A stretch of DNA of 64,000 nucleotides, taken from an uncultured Poribacteria bacterium (lineage in GTDB: Bacteria > Poribacteria > WGA-4E > WGA-3G). Position 1 is the first letter of the stretch. Each line of letters opens with the position of its first letter. The notes beneath the pieces are model-generated. The model saw only the letters and a program-made list of their open reading frames with translations. It ran no database searches and was not told where the DNA came from. Positions 36,293 through 45,628 of this stretch are shown piece by piece. The translations under genes and the position numbers were made by a program. Location: positions 310,001 to 374,000 of the forward strand of contig OX638316.1 in assembly GCA_951812525.1 (NCBI GenBank). Reading direction: 5' to 3'.

Positions 36293-37060
36293 ATGCGATT
36301 TGGAATTTGTACCAGTTTAGAAAACGTCAATCGGCTTGCAGAAGTTGGGTATGACTACATTGAATTAGGTGTCCGACCAGGATTAATGCCTGAAGCGGAC
36401 GAAACCGAATTTCAGAAAATTCGCGAGCAGGTGGCGAATGCTCCCCTAAAGCCGGAGTCGTATTCGGGATTTATTCCAGGGGATCTGCGTGTGGTAGGCG
36501 ATACCGTGGACTTTCAACGCCTGTCTCGCTATGTAGCGACTGCGTGTCGTAGAGCCAATGAAATTGGCGGCGAAATTATTGTCTATGGAAGCAGCGGTTC
36601 ACGGAGTATAGAGGAAGGCTATTCACGTGAACGAGGATTAGCCCAAATCGCCGAATTTCTTGATATGGCAGCAGATCACGCCGAAGCACACAATATGACG
36701 ATCGTTATCGAACCAATTTGCTGGCGAGAAGGAAATATCCTTCGGACAGTTGCGGACGGAGTCGCTATGGCAAAACGGGTGAATCGCACAGGTATCAAGG
36801 CGTTAGCCGACCTCTACCACATCTGGCAGGAAGAGGAGCCGATGCAAAACATCATCGATGCTGCCGAGTGGCTTGCGCATGTCCATATCGCAGAACCTGT
36901 CAAGCGTTCTTATCCCGGAAACGATGACTTTGACTTTACCGACTTCTTTACTGCACTTCAAAAAGCCGGATACGACGGTCGCATCTCATGCGAGTGCAAG
37001 TTTGACAACTTCGACGAAGATGTTGAAACAGCTTTAAAAACTATGAAGGCTTATATCTAA
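36293..37060 (+). CDS. Sugar phosphate isomerase/epimerase family TIM-barrel protein
   Basis: About 255 residues of the xylose-isomerase-like TIM-barrel family. It begins MRFGICTSLENVNRLAEVGY, followed by YIELGVRPGLM, a VIEPICWREGN metal strand near residue 146, LADLYHIWQEE near 171, HVHIAEPVKR near 199 and SCECKFDN near 233, giving the Glu-Asp-His-Glu metal ligand set. The start is ATG 36293, preceded by AAGGAA with 7-nt spacing; an ATG at 36275 lies upstream of that site. It sits between uppS and rsgA. Substrate unknown. Confidence 0.85.
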   Translation: MRFGICTSLENVNRLAEVGYDYIELGVRPGLMPEADETEFQKIREQVANAPLKPESYSGFIPGDLRVVGDTVDFQRLSRYVATACRRANEIGGEIIVYGSSGSRSIEEGYSRERGLAQIAEFLDMAADHAEAHNMTIVIEPICWREGNILRTVADGVAMAKRVNRTGIKALADLYHIWQEEEPMQNIIDAAEWLAHVHIAEPVKRSYPGNDDFDFTDFFTALQKAGYDGRISCECKFDNFDEDVETALKTMKAYI

Positions 37061-37102
37061 AGGATGCTTATGTAGTATTAACTTCTTCCACGCTTTTAGG
37101 AG

Positions 37103-38059
37103 GTGGGTCTTATCCTGACACGCGAACAAGGCAGAGTTATCCGTGCGCGAACAGGTTTTTATGATGTTCAATACGGGGATCTTACCTTGCGATGCACACT
37201 CCGTGGCACCCTCAAGCGGAAACGTCGCTCTGAAACCGGACGCAGATTATATGCCGACCCGGTTGCTGTTGGGGACTGGGTTATCTTCACGCAACTCGAT
37301 GAAGAGGAAGGCGTGGTAGAGGATATTCTGCCGCGTGAGACGAAGTTCTCGCGTCAATATGCTGGAAAGCAGGGCGATATTGAACAGGTTATTGTCGCCA
37401 ACGCCCATCAAATTGTGGCTGTCGCCTCGACGCTCATGCCACCACTTAACTTTAGGACACTGGATAGATTTCTAATCTTAGCTGAGGCTGGTGACATGGA
37501 GGCTGTGATCTGCCTGAATAAGATGGATTTAGTGGACACGGCGCAACGAGAAGAATTCGCCGATGCTTTTACCAATTATGAACAGTTAGGGTACACGGTT
37601 CTTTATACCAGCATCAACAGCTCAGATAGTCTTGAAGCACTTCAACACGCACTCAAGGATAAATTCAGCGTTATTGTAGGGGCATCTGGCGTTGGAAAGT
37701 CCAGTCTGTTGAATGCACTCCAACCGAATTTAGGGCTACGCGTTGGTGAAGTCGGTATCAAAACCCAAAAGGGACGGCATACGACTACTCTTGTGGAACT
37801 TTTCTCGTTAGATTTCGGCGGCGAAGTCGCAGATACCCCAGGTATCCGAGAAGTCGGATTGTGGGGTGTTGACACCGAAAATTTAGAGTACTACTTCCCA
37901 GAAATGGATCCCTATCTCGGTAATTGCAAATACAATGATTGCGCCCATGTCGCCGAACCCGATTGTGCTGTTCAGGATGCTGTTGAAGCAGGCGAGATAC
38001 ACGCTGAACGCTATCGGAGTTATGTTGTGCTGCGCACCGGAGATACGACAGAAATTTGA
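37103..38059 (+). CDS. rsgA: Ribosome small-subunit-dependent GTPase A, non-AUG start
   Basis: About 318 residues. RsgA is a circularly permuted GTPase that checks 30S subunit maturation. An N-terminal OB fold precedes G4 (NKMDLV), then G1 (GASGVGKSSLLNAL) and G3 (DTPGIREVG), in that permuted order. A C-terminal zinc-finger is seen as CKYNDCAHVAEPDCAV. No ATG exists before about residue 113 and a stop lies at 37097-37099, so initiation must be non-AUG. AGGAGG occupies 37098-37103 and overlaps the GTG at 37103, so initiation at ATC 37112 or CTG 37115, 8-11 nt after it, may be real. Confidence 0.88.
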   Translation: MGLILTREQGRVIRARTGFYDVQYGDLTLRCTLRGTLKRKRRSETGRRLYADPVAVGDWVIFTQLDEEEGVVEDILPRETKFSRQYAGKQGDIEQVIVANAHQIVAVASTLMPPLNFRTLDRFLILAEAGDMEAVICLNKMDLVDTAQREEFADAFTNYEQLGYTVLYTSINSSDSLEALQHALKDKFSVIVGASGVGKSSLLNALQPNLGLRVGEVGIKTQKGRHTTTLVELFSLDFGGEVADTPGIREVGLWGVDTENLEYYFPEMDPYLGNCKYNDCAHVAEPDCAVQDAVEAGEIHAERYRSYVVLRTGDTTEI

Positions 38060-38485
38060 CATACCCTCCAAGCTAAAGTATAGCACTTGGCATGAAGATT
38101 GACGCAACCGAGTGCATCTTACCTCTAAGAACCGCATCCGACCGCGGACGTGCTATGCAATCCTCCATGAAATTGAGTAACGCTGCGATTTTCAAATCAC
38201 CTAGGGCGTTACCTATGACGGGTATACCGACATCGTCCGAATTTCGCGGGTAGGGTGATTACATTCCGACAACGACCAACTCTCACAGTTTTACATATCG
38301 CTGTAGTGAGAAATACGCTGTTATAAAACGATCCAATCAGTAATAACAGGAGGACACATTGGTATATTATAACGGTAGACAGCATGGGCAATGGTGTGGA
38401 AAAAACTTACCGTACGAGTTGCAAGTTGACTGAAAATACTAGAAAACTCTCACAGGAAATAAAGGGAATAGGCAAGGAACACACC
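38060..38485. other. Intergenic region, possible 24-residue small frame
   Basis: Mostly without structure. A perfect AGGAGG at 38348-38353 stands 5 nt before a TTG (38359) that opens a 24-codon frame beginning MVYYNGRQHGQWCGKN and ending LQVD at 38433. It could be a leader peptide upstream of the HhH gene or chance. I see no homology. A GTAACGC/GCGTTAC pair near 38177-38210 is the only other symmetric element. Confidence 0.3.
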
Positions 38486-39031
38486 ATGAATATGAATCTA
38501 CGCTTTCCTGAACCCCAAATCGACTACTGGGCGAACCGATACACGGAACGCCAGAGAGAGGAAAACCGCACGAAAGAACAGGAACTGATTGACCTAAAAC
38601 CTGAAGTCCAGAACCGCGGCTACCTCATCAAAGAAGAATTGCACAAAATAGCACGTTGGAAATCACCTAGACGCGCAGCCCTTACTTTAGAAAACACCGA
38701 CACATTTATAAATGACATCACACAAACAGCATTCACAGCCACAGACGACTGGACAAAGTTGCTAACGCTAACCCAGTTGCGCGGCATCGGACAACCGACC
38801 GCCTCCGCAATCCTACACCTCTACGACAAAGAACAGTATCCTATCCTCGATATACACGCACTGTGGGCTGTAGGACGGCAATGGACAGCAAGGAACTCCT
38901 ACCCGTTCTGGTTGGAGTACATTGAATTTTGTCGCAACACTGCGAACCGGAACGGCGTTTCAATGCGAGACTTTGATAGGGCGTTGTGGAAGTTTTCGTC
39001 CGACTACGCTTATACCGGACACGCTCGCTAG
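38486..39031 (+). CDS. Helix-hairpin-helix protein related to base-excision glycosylases
   Basis: About 181 residues. The only recognisable motif is LTQLRGIGQPTASAILHLY near residues 90-108, followed by PILDIHALWAVG. The GIG hairpin with a downstream Asp resembles the HhH-GPD fold of DNA glycosylases, where the Asp is catalytic. The N-terminal half is charged and helical and unlike known glycosylases. ATG 38486 has AAGGAA 7 nt upstream. The next gene encodes a DUF4268 nuclease-like protein, and an IS remnant lies nearby, so this is probably an accessory DNA-processing gene. Function unproven. Confidence 0.6.
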   Translation: MNMNLRFPEPQIDYWANRYTERQREENRTKEQELIDLKPEVQNRGYLIKEELHKIARWKSPRRAALTLENTDTFINDITQTAFTATDDWTKLLTLTQLRGIGQPTASAILHLYDKEQYPILDIHALWAVGRQWTARNSYPFWLEYIEFCRNTANRNGVSMRDFDRALWKFSSDYAYTGHAR

Positions 39032-39121
39032 TATTGTGAATGAGAGGACAACGTCTACTTCGGCATGAGATACTATATTGCGCATGTTAGCTTAACACCA
39101 TCCGAAAGGAAATACTAAATC

Positions 39122-40054
39122 ATGCCGAATTTTGGCATATTGAAAACCATTAATCTACGCACACAATGGGAACACGAGGACAAAGACTTCACGCCGTGGT
39201 TGTCGGAAAACCTGACTCTATTAAACAAGGTCTTGAATATGAACCTTGAATATGATGATGACCACGTCAAAGTTGGTCGTTATGAGTGCGACTTGCTATG
39301 TCGTGACAGAGACGATGATTCATACGTGGTCATTGAAAACCAATTAGCGGAGTTTGATCATGATCATCTGGGTAAAGCATTGGTTTATACAGCCGGATTA
39401 AACGCACATACTGTTATCTGGATTGCAGAACACTTTACCAATGAACACCGAAAAACTATTAACTGGTTGAACGAAAATACGCATGACCGTTTACAGTTTT
39501 TTGGTGTACAACTTGAGGTAGTCCAAGTTGAAAATTCACCCCATGCTCCGAAGTTTAATATTATCGTAACGCCCAATAACTGGATCCGCCCTTTCATAAT
39601 AAGTACCGACTATTGGAGGGATTTTGCACACTACTTAGAGCAGCAAGGAAGTCCTCTTAAGGTGCTGAGGTGGCAGAGCGACTCTGATTATCTTGGTTTT
39701 TACCTCGGTTATGGCGATAATAACGGTCAGCACCCTGAGTACTGGATTTCAGCAGGAAAAAATAAAGGCTTCATTGCAGCTAACTTCTGCATAAATCAAC
39801 AAAACTTACCAAACATCAAGCAGTGGTTCGCAAACAATACGCAGGATATTGACCGAAAATTTGATGCGGAATTTGGTGAGGAACCCGAACGTCCCCAGAA
39901 GAATCACTACGTAGAAGTGGGAGTCGCCCGGAGGGCATACACTGAAGCAGAACGCAACTCTGAGTTTGAATGGTTTCGCGAAAGACTTGAAAAGTTAGAG
40001 CGACTCTTTAAGCAGGGCGGTGAGATTAATTTCTTGTCAGATGAAAACCTTTAG
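39122..40054 (+). CDS. DUF4268 domain protein, PD-(D/E)XK nuclease-like
   Basis: A 310-residue protein. The N-terminal half opens with WEHEDKDFTPWLSENLTLL and has a nuclease-like core: VGRYECDLLCRD (acidic residue), a beta turn and VVIENQLAEFDHDHLGKAL (E-x-Q in place of E-x-K). This is the hallmark of the DUF4268/COG4951-type restriction-endonuclease fold. The C-terminal part (from about residue 160) is the DUF4268 region and ends with a charged helix. Members occur alone in many genomes and near restriction or mobile genes; the role is not established. It follows the HhH gene by 90 bp. Confidence 0.75.
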   Translation: MPNFGILKTINLRTQWEHEDKDFTPWLSENLTLLNKVLNMNLEYDDDHVKVGRYECDLLCRDRDDDSYVVIENQLAEFDHDHLGKALVYTAGLNAHTVIWIAEHFTNEHRKTINWLNENTHDRLQFFGVQLEVVQVENSPHAPKFNIIVTPNNWIRPFIISTDYWRDFAHYLEQQGSPLKVLRWQSDSDYLGFYLGYGDNNGQHPEYWISAGKNKGFIAANFCINQQNLPNIKQWFANNTQDIDRKFDAEFGEEPERPQKNHYVEVGVARRAYTEAERNSEFEWFRERLEKLERLFKQGGEINFLSDENL

Positions 40055-40517
40055 TGTGAAAAAGGCAAATTTTGGTATGTTAAACTAACTCGTGAAATCC
40101 TAAAAGCCTCTGACACCCCAGAGGTACGGATTTTTCTCGTTCAGACGTATTAACGGAGAGACATCTTCACCATTGATATATGTATAGAAAATATAGGGAC
40201 GGGTTCTGCTCGAGATATAATTTTCTCAGGAGACTTTATCTTTATTCGCACATATCTGAATAATACATTGGCGGAATATGCCGATATAAAAAACGGACGG
40301 AGACACTTAGGTTCCGGTAGTCAAATTCGCATACCCTGTTTGAAAATAATGAATCGGATTATACAGAAAAAATATATAATGAAGCACCAAATAGCGAAAA
40401 CGTCAAGATTGGATAACCTCTAACAAAAATCCTTTCCAGAACCGCCTACAAGACCTTCGAAAACGCTACCCTCCCTGATTTCACAAGTTCTTAGCTAACG
40501 TGAGTTTGAAAAAAGTT
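40055..40517. other. Non-coding gap between DUF4268 gene and IS remnant
   Basis: About 460 bp with no coding frame and no clear promoter or terminator. Sequence is AT-rich near 40180-40400. The boundary with the IS fragment shows no obvious terminal inverted repeat. Confidence 0.4.
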
Positions 40518-41093
40518 TTAGGCATTAAAAGACCTAGGTAAATCTTTTACGTCCTGAAGTTTTCGCAGTTTCAGCGTCGGTTTCTTCAGCAAATAAGTGT
40601 AAGCGATCAACGCAGCAATCGCGTTGACTTGGAAGTTTCGCAGACTTCTATGCCGAGTATGTTCGAGTTGCGTCTGGGTCTTGAGTTCTTTGATAACCGA
40701 TTCAATGATAACACGTTTTTTCAGTATCACCTCATCGGAAACTGATAAAGGCAGCGGTTTCATGTTCTTGCGAACTTTGTAAACCAAGTTGATCCCTTGC
40801 TTGTTGAGTATCTGGCGTAGGTCTTTTGAGATATACCCTCTATCTGCGTAGAGATTGCCAGATACGCCTGCGGAGCGCAGCTTCGGCAGGGGCTGCCGGT
40901 CATCGGTATTCGCTGGTGTGAAAACAAACCACAGAAGTTCACCGGCATCGTTGATGACGATATGGAGTTTAAACCCATAGAACCATACCCAAGTACGCCA
41001 AACGCATAGACTTGGCAGATAGACTACAGAAACAAACAGATACTCATGCTCCCACCTACTCAAAGGAAAAATGGAGCCGGCTTGGATAGGCAC
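40518..41093 (-). mobile_element. IS982-family transposase, N-terminally truncated remnant
   Basis: A 191-residue frame matches the C-terminal half of IS982-type transposases. It has the block WFYGFKLHIVINDAGELLWF, then PANTDDRQPLPKL, the second catalytic Asp in YADRGYISKDLRQIL, a basic stretch YKVRKNMK, and the catalytic Glu in KKRVIIESVIKELK, then THTRHRSLRNF-like TRHRSLRNFQVNAIAALIAY. Full transposases are nearly 300 residues and carry the first catalytic Asp in the missing part; the sequence before WFYGF is not family-like. The element is therefore inactive. No clear terminal repeats or target duplication were found. Confidence 0.8.
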
Positions 41094-41118
41094 CCTAAAG
41101 AAGTTCTGCGCCTTGATG

Positions 41119-41844
41119 TCATGGATTCACTTTGGAAACAGGGCGATATTCTATCAAGACAGAATCACCAATGATATCAACGATGCGCACCATTAGTTCA
41201 TTTCCATCTGCATCGACGAGATGCAAATCCTCCCCAAAAGTGAACCTAACAGGTTGCTGCTGTCCGCCGTTTATAGCGATATTGGTGGCATAAAGGTAGG
41301 TTCGATGCGAGGTATCAAGTATTGGGTTCAAACGTCCAGATAAGCCTGGAAGGTAACCTATCGAACCTGGAAAGATGACCGACCCACCATCTGGGAGGAC
41401 TCGCATTTCAATTGGCAAGGGTCCACTTGATGGCACCCAGTTACGTTTAACATATGCAGCAAACCCCGGTGCTGATGCGTATACCGTCATTGGAAGGTCT
41501 GTTGTGTGTAGATTGATTTGTACCTGACCACTGCTATCACTTCTGACCTGTTGCCATGTTTTATTTGGAAACAGTAGCAAGATTTCTACTATCGGCACTG
41601 GGTGTCCGAGGTAACGGGTTGAAATGTTGACGGTTGTAGGTGTAGTCTCTGTATTAGGCACCTCATCTTCCTTACCAAGATATTTGGCAACAAGGACTAA
41701 ATCTAAAATGTTGACGATACCATCTTCATTTACATCGGCTCTGCTGCGTTCATCTTGGAAATGTGTAACAGCAGTTGTAGTCAGAAGCAACATAAATGCA
41801 GCTGTAATTAATATAGCAAACAGAATCCAAGAAAAATATTTCAT
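41119..41844 (-). CDS. Dockerin-like EF-hand secreted protein
   Basis: A 241-residue protein. A signal peptide or anchor (FSWILFAILITAAFMLLLTT) is followed by one dockerin-type calcium loop, DVNEDGIVNILDLVLVAKYL, near residues 38-57. A carboxypeptidase-regulatory-like beta domain (about 70-150, with VPIVEILLLFPNKTWQQV) and a C-terminal beta domain follow. Only one of the two usual dockerin repeats is present. It is a probable envelope or secreted protein. It lies 25 bp beyond the IS982 remnant. Confidence 0.65.
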   Translation of the reverse strand: MKYFSWILFAILITAAFMLLLTTTAVTHFQDERSRADVNEDGIVNILDLVLVAKYLGKEDEVPNTETTPTTVNISTRYLGHPVPIVEILLLFPNKTWQQVRSDSSGQVQINLHTTDLPMTVYASAPGFAAYVKRNWVPSSGPLPIEMRVLPDGGSVIFPGSIGYLPGLSGRLNPILDTSHRTYLYATNIAINGGQQQPVRFTFGEDLHLVDADGNELMVRIVDIIGDSVLIEYRPVSKVNP

Positions 41845-41935
41845 AATATGTATTCCTTTTCACAAGTGTATGATACACTCTTCCTTATTAAACTCACCAA
41901 TATTTTACCTCTGAAGGGAATTCCTTACGAAACAC

Positions 41936-42484
41936 CTATAATACCTTATCCGAGTTCGGATAATCCGCAATCTTTTTCGCATGCTCCACAATTTGGTACG
42001 CGGACGGCTGCTCGCCCTCATCACAACCAAAAACGCACTTACGAACATAAGATGTACACTTCCTAAAGCAATCAAACATAAACGCGTTTATGCGTAGTAT
42101 GTTTTCATCCCAAGCCTCTGACAAGGAAAGTATTCTGTGATTTATATGGGCGATAACACGCTGTGCCTCTGATTGCTTCCAAACATCCCAACCTACAAGA
42201 TCTCGAATATCAGTAAAGTTCGCCCACCCCTGCGAAAAAAGATGCAACAAAACAATATATGCTTCCATCTCTCTTTTCATAGAATAATCTCCTAAAACCA
42301 CTTCAAGAAATCGTCTACAGTGTATTTGAAATACCACGGCTGTGGTAGAGAAAAGTGATAGGAAAGATTCTAACACGAATCGCATAGTTTTTCTAAGCAA
42401 ATCACACGCATCAGTGATTGATTTCTGAACCTGCGGGTTAAAAACTGCAGACCGGTTTTGTTGTAAAGGAAATATGTATGTCAT
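41936..42484 (-). CDS. Hypothetical protein
   Basis: About 182 residues from ATG 42484, which has AAGGTG 9 nt upstream; the frame is open to 42571. I do not recognise a family. The first half is hydrophobic and helical (SFLSLFSTTAVVFQIHCRRF) and the second half is Trp- and Cys-containing (WANFTDIRDLVGWDVWKQS, CFRKCTSYVRKCVFGC). No signal peptide is clear. It is divergent from an ankyrin gene 98 bp away. Codon usage is AT-richer than the catabolic blocks, in keeping with an accessory gene. Confidence 0.45.
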   Translation of the reverse strand: MTYIFPLQQNRSAVFNPQVQKSITDACDLLRKTMRFVLESFLSLFSTTAVVFQIHCRRFLEVVLGDYSMKREMEAYIVLLHLFSQGWANFTDIRDLVGWDVWKQSEAQRVIAHINHRILSLSEAWDENILRINAFMFDCFRKCTSYVRKCVFGCDEGEQPSAYQIVEHAKKIADYPNSDKVL

Positions 42485-42582
42485 GATAGTATGCACCTTA
42501 GTCGTCGGTACGTCGTTTTGCAGCCATCTCAGGGAAGAATCGGACAGTGGGACCACACCCCTTATGACCACAAGGAAAAGAA

Positions 42583-43395
42583 ATGAACCAAAAACTCATT
42601 GAACGCTGGCAGGCAGAATTTGAAACCGCAGATATAGAGACAGTTCAACAAATGCTTGCTGAAGCACCCGAACTCGTAAACGTAAAAATAAATAGGATAT
42701 CACCACTCCTTAGTGCAACTGTTAGGATCAAAGATCTCGATAAAGTTAAGGCACTTATAGAGGCAGGTGCAGATGTAAACAACAATGATCTCGGCACACA
42801 TTGGCCAAGCAAAGATTACGAGATTAACCGGTATCTCATGAGTCAGGGAACTGATGTCAATCAACCCTCCTACCTTGGGTTTCATGCCATCGGTGTCGCC
42901 GACTTCGATTCCTTTCTGCTCATAGTGGAAAACGGGTTGGATCCGAATTTCGCATGGCCCTACAACGGCGAAACCTTACTCCATGTGCAAGCCCGCCACG
43001 ATGACGATACACATCTCGCACAAGCCTATGTCCTGATAAAAGCAGGTGCTGATGTCAATGCGCAAGCACTGAGTGGACTTGATGATGAACCCATCATGGA
43101 TAACGAACATTTCGTTGAATACGGGAAAGAAACACCGCTACATTTCGCCGCCCGTCTGGGCAATCTGCGGATGATTCGGCTCCTGTTAGACCACGGTGCG
43201 AATCCATCGCTGAAAACGGTCAGTCGAATGCGTCATCCGAAACAGTTCACCGAATGGACAGATGAAGTCACATCACTGGTCTGGCCGTTACGTGAATTCA
43301 AGAGAGTCGTATTTCAACCCTATGAAGGAGAGACACCCCTCGACATGGCGTTGCGTGAGGGCAACAAAGAGATTGTCAACACACTCCAGCGATAA
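42583..43395 (+). CDS. Ankyrin repeat protein
   Basis: A 270-residue protein with about six ankyrin units. Examples are ISPLLSATVRIKDLDKVKAL with EAGADVN, GETLLHVQARHDDDTHLAQA with KAGADVN, TPLHFAARLGNLRMIRLLLD with HGANPSL, and the C-terminal ETPLDMALREGNKEIVNTLQ. Ankyrin repeats bind protein partners. No signal peptide is visible. Sponge symbionts are noted for many ankyrin proteins thought to affect host phagocytosis, so an interaction role is possible but unproven. AAAGGAAAAG precedes the ATG. Confidence 0.85.
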   Translation: MNQKLIERWQAEFETADIETVQQMLAEAPELVNVKINRISPLLSATVRIKDLDKVKALIEAGADVNNNDLGTHWPSKDYEINRYLMSQGTDVNQPSYLGFHAIGVADFDSFLLIVENGLDPNFAWPYNGETLLHVQARHDDDTHLAQAYVLIKAGADVNAQALSGLDDEPIMDNEHFVEYGKETPLHFAARLGNLRMIRLLLDHGANPSLKTVSRMRHPKQFTEWTDEVTSLVWPLREFKRVVFQPYEGETPLDMALREGNKEIVNTLQR

Positions 43396-43540
43396 TTGAA
43401 AATTATGCCGTCCCAATTCAGTGAGGCAGTATATTGTAAGATACCTTTCCTTCAAAACCTGCTTTTTTTCTCTCATGCACGTTCTTCGATCTATATTCCG
43501 TCACTATATAGTACAGACTCACCACATCTGGGAGAATGAA

Positions 43541-44841
43541 ATGCGTATAGTTGAGGGAGTATCCGTCGGAATTTCTGCGATGCGTAGCAACAAAATGCGT
43601 GCCTTGTTGACGATACTCGGCATTATCATCGGTGTCGCCTCGGTATTAGCAATGATAGCTATCGGGGACGGTGCCAAGGAAATCGTGATCCAAGATGCCC
43701 AGAAAATAGGGGGTGCGAACCAACTCGTATTGTACCGCTCATGGTATAAGCGCGTCAATAATCGATGGGTCCGCAACCGTAGCGCTGAATACCTGAAATA
43801 CGAGGATGTTCTCGCAATCGAGGCTGAATGCCCATCTGTCGATGCAGTCACGCCGCGAGTTTGGAAAGGGGAGGCGTGCGCATCCAAGCTTCAGGCGGCA
43901 CTGAAACTCGAGCAGGTTGGAACGGCGTGGATGCTACCTATCAAACCGCAATGGACTGGAAGATAAAAGATGGACGCTTCATTACAGACGAAGATGTCCA
44001 GAACGCAGCGAAAATTTGCGTCCTTGGGAATGAAGTTGCAACAGAGCTGTTTCGGGACAAATCGCCTCTCGGACAAGAAATTAAAATCGCACGCAGTGGT
44101 AGCAGTTACGATCAGTCCGGACGCAAAGATCGCAAACGTTTTACGGAACGGTTTATTGTTGTCGGAACATTCATGCCGAGAGGCAGAAGTTTACGCTTCG
44201 GCTGGAGCTTTGATAATCTCGTCTTTATTCCAATATCAACCGTCCAAGAACGCTTCACCGGCAATGACAGCATTGATGAGGTCGTAGTCTACGCACACAC
44301 CATCGACGATGTCCCAAAAGCAGTTGAAGAAGTAAAAGCCGTTATTCGGAAACGGCACAGAAACCAAGACGACTTCATTGGCATCTTTGAGATGCCCGCT
44401 GGCATGGCGCAGTTAGAGAAAATCAGTAAGATCATTAAAATCACATTAGGGAGCATTGCCGGTTTCTCGCTCCTCGTTGGCGGTATAGGCATTATGAATA
44501 TGATGCTCGTCGCCGTCAGCGAAAGAACGCGCGAAATCGGGCTTCGGAAGGCTGTCGGTGCAAAACGGTTGGATATTCTACTGCAGTTTCTAATAGAGGC
44601 TGTTATGATGTGTGCTGTAGGCGGCGCAATCGGCGTTGGTGCTGGCATCCTTGCTGGTGAAGGGATGGCGATGCTTGCTGTCAAGATCGTTAAAATTGTT
44701 CCCGAATGGCCTGCCGTTGTCTCATTGGAGTGGATACTGATCTCCGTGTCGGTTTCGGCGATCATCGGCATCTCTTTCGGGCTCTATCCAGCGATAAAGG
44801 CATCTTCGCTCTCACCGATTGAGGCACTCCGTACGGAGTAA
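43541..44841 (+). pseudogene. Frameshifted MacB-type ABC transporter permease
   Basis: The first frame from ATG 43541 encodes MRIVEGVSVGISAMRSNKMR, the first TM (ALLTILGIIIGVASVLAMIA) and periplasmic sequence to VTPRVWKGE. Near 43870-43875 the reading moves by -1 into a frame that continues GVRIQASGGTE, the rest of the MacB_PCD domain, and the three C-terminal TMs with MLVAVSERTREIGLRKAVGA. The joined protein of about 430 residues is a normal FtsX/MacB permease. A GGGG run marks the break; one missing G would restore the frame. No slippery heptamer in the right phase is seen, so this is a mutation or assembly error. No ATPase gene is adjacent. Confidence 0.75.
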
Positions 44842-44868
44842 AATAGCTATTAAAATTTAATTTTAGTT

Positions 44869-45558
44869 TTAAAGTGCTGAAAAATGTTGGCGCGCATAAG
44901 CTAACCGTTCTGGCACACCGATATCGATCCAGTCCGCATCCATTTGTAGCGCATAGAGATTTGAAACGAATGGAAAAACGTCTCGTTCGAGAGAAAATAC
45001 CTCTTGTCCCTTCGGAAATGCGTTAGCAATGCTTCGATCGAAAAGATATATCGCACCGTTGACATATCCGGCGCGATGGGTAGGTTGTTTTTCACGAAAA
45101 GCCTGAATTTTTCCACTGTTGTCGGACACGATTTCACCGTAAGGACGGATATCGGGAACATGCACACTCAGTAGCACACCCGCCATTTCCTCATGAAATC
45201 GAGCCAACATTTCCCGAAGTGAAAAGTTCGCGAGCAAAATGTCGCCATTGAGGACAAAAAAAGGAGACGTATCGACCTGTTTCATGGCGTTCTGAATCGC
45301 CCCACCAGTACCAAGCCGTTTTTCCTCTTTGGCATAGCGGATATGCATTCCAGCATAAACCTCACCGACGCGCTCATAGAGGACCTCGTGTAGATGTCCA
45401 GACGCGAGGACGACCGTGGTAACACCGGCATCCGCTAACAGATGGATTTGCCACTCCAAGACTGTCTTGCCAGCGATTTCTAATAAGATTTTTGGGAGCG
45501 TTTTCGCTGTCTCACCGAGCCGCGTCGCGAGACCTCCGCATAGAATGATGGCTTGCAC
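44869..45558 (-). CDS. Sugar-1-phosphate nucleotidyltransferase (HddC/GlmU-N-like)
   Basis: About 229 residues from GTG 45558. It begins VQAIILCGGLATRLGETAKT with LPKILLEIAGK, the nucleotide-binding signature of this family, followed by RLGTGGAIQNAM near residue 83 and the metal-binding FVLNGDILL near 103. Closest in appearance to HddC-like guanylyltransferases and mannose-1-phosphate guanylyltransferases, which activate sugars for surface glycans. An ATG at 45585 is open but gives a hydrophobic lead unlike the family. It converges with the frameshifted permease. The sugar is unknown. Confidence 0.82.
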   Translation of the reverse strand: MQAIILCGGLATRLGETAKTLPKILLEIAGKTVLEWQIHLLADAGVTTVVLASGHLHEVLYERVGEVYAGMHIRYAKEEKRLGTGGAIQNAMKQVDTSPFFVLNGDILLANFSLREMLARFHEEMAGVLLSVHVPDIRPYGEIVSDNSGKIQAFREKQPTHRAGYVNGAIYLFDRSIANAFPKGQEVFSLERDVFPFVSNLYALQMDADWIDIGVPERLAYARQHFSAL

Positions 45559-45628
45559 TGTTATAATCCCCAACAGAGAATACATCCTATAAACGCAGAC
45601 ACCGTATAAACCAAAAAGGGAGGGTGAA

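Noticed and set aside
43865-43880. Programmed -1 frameshift in the permease gene
   Set aside because: No X-XXY-YYZ heptamer in the right phase and no downstream pseudoknot; a plain indel is simpler.
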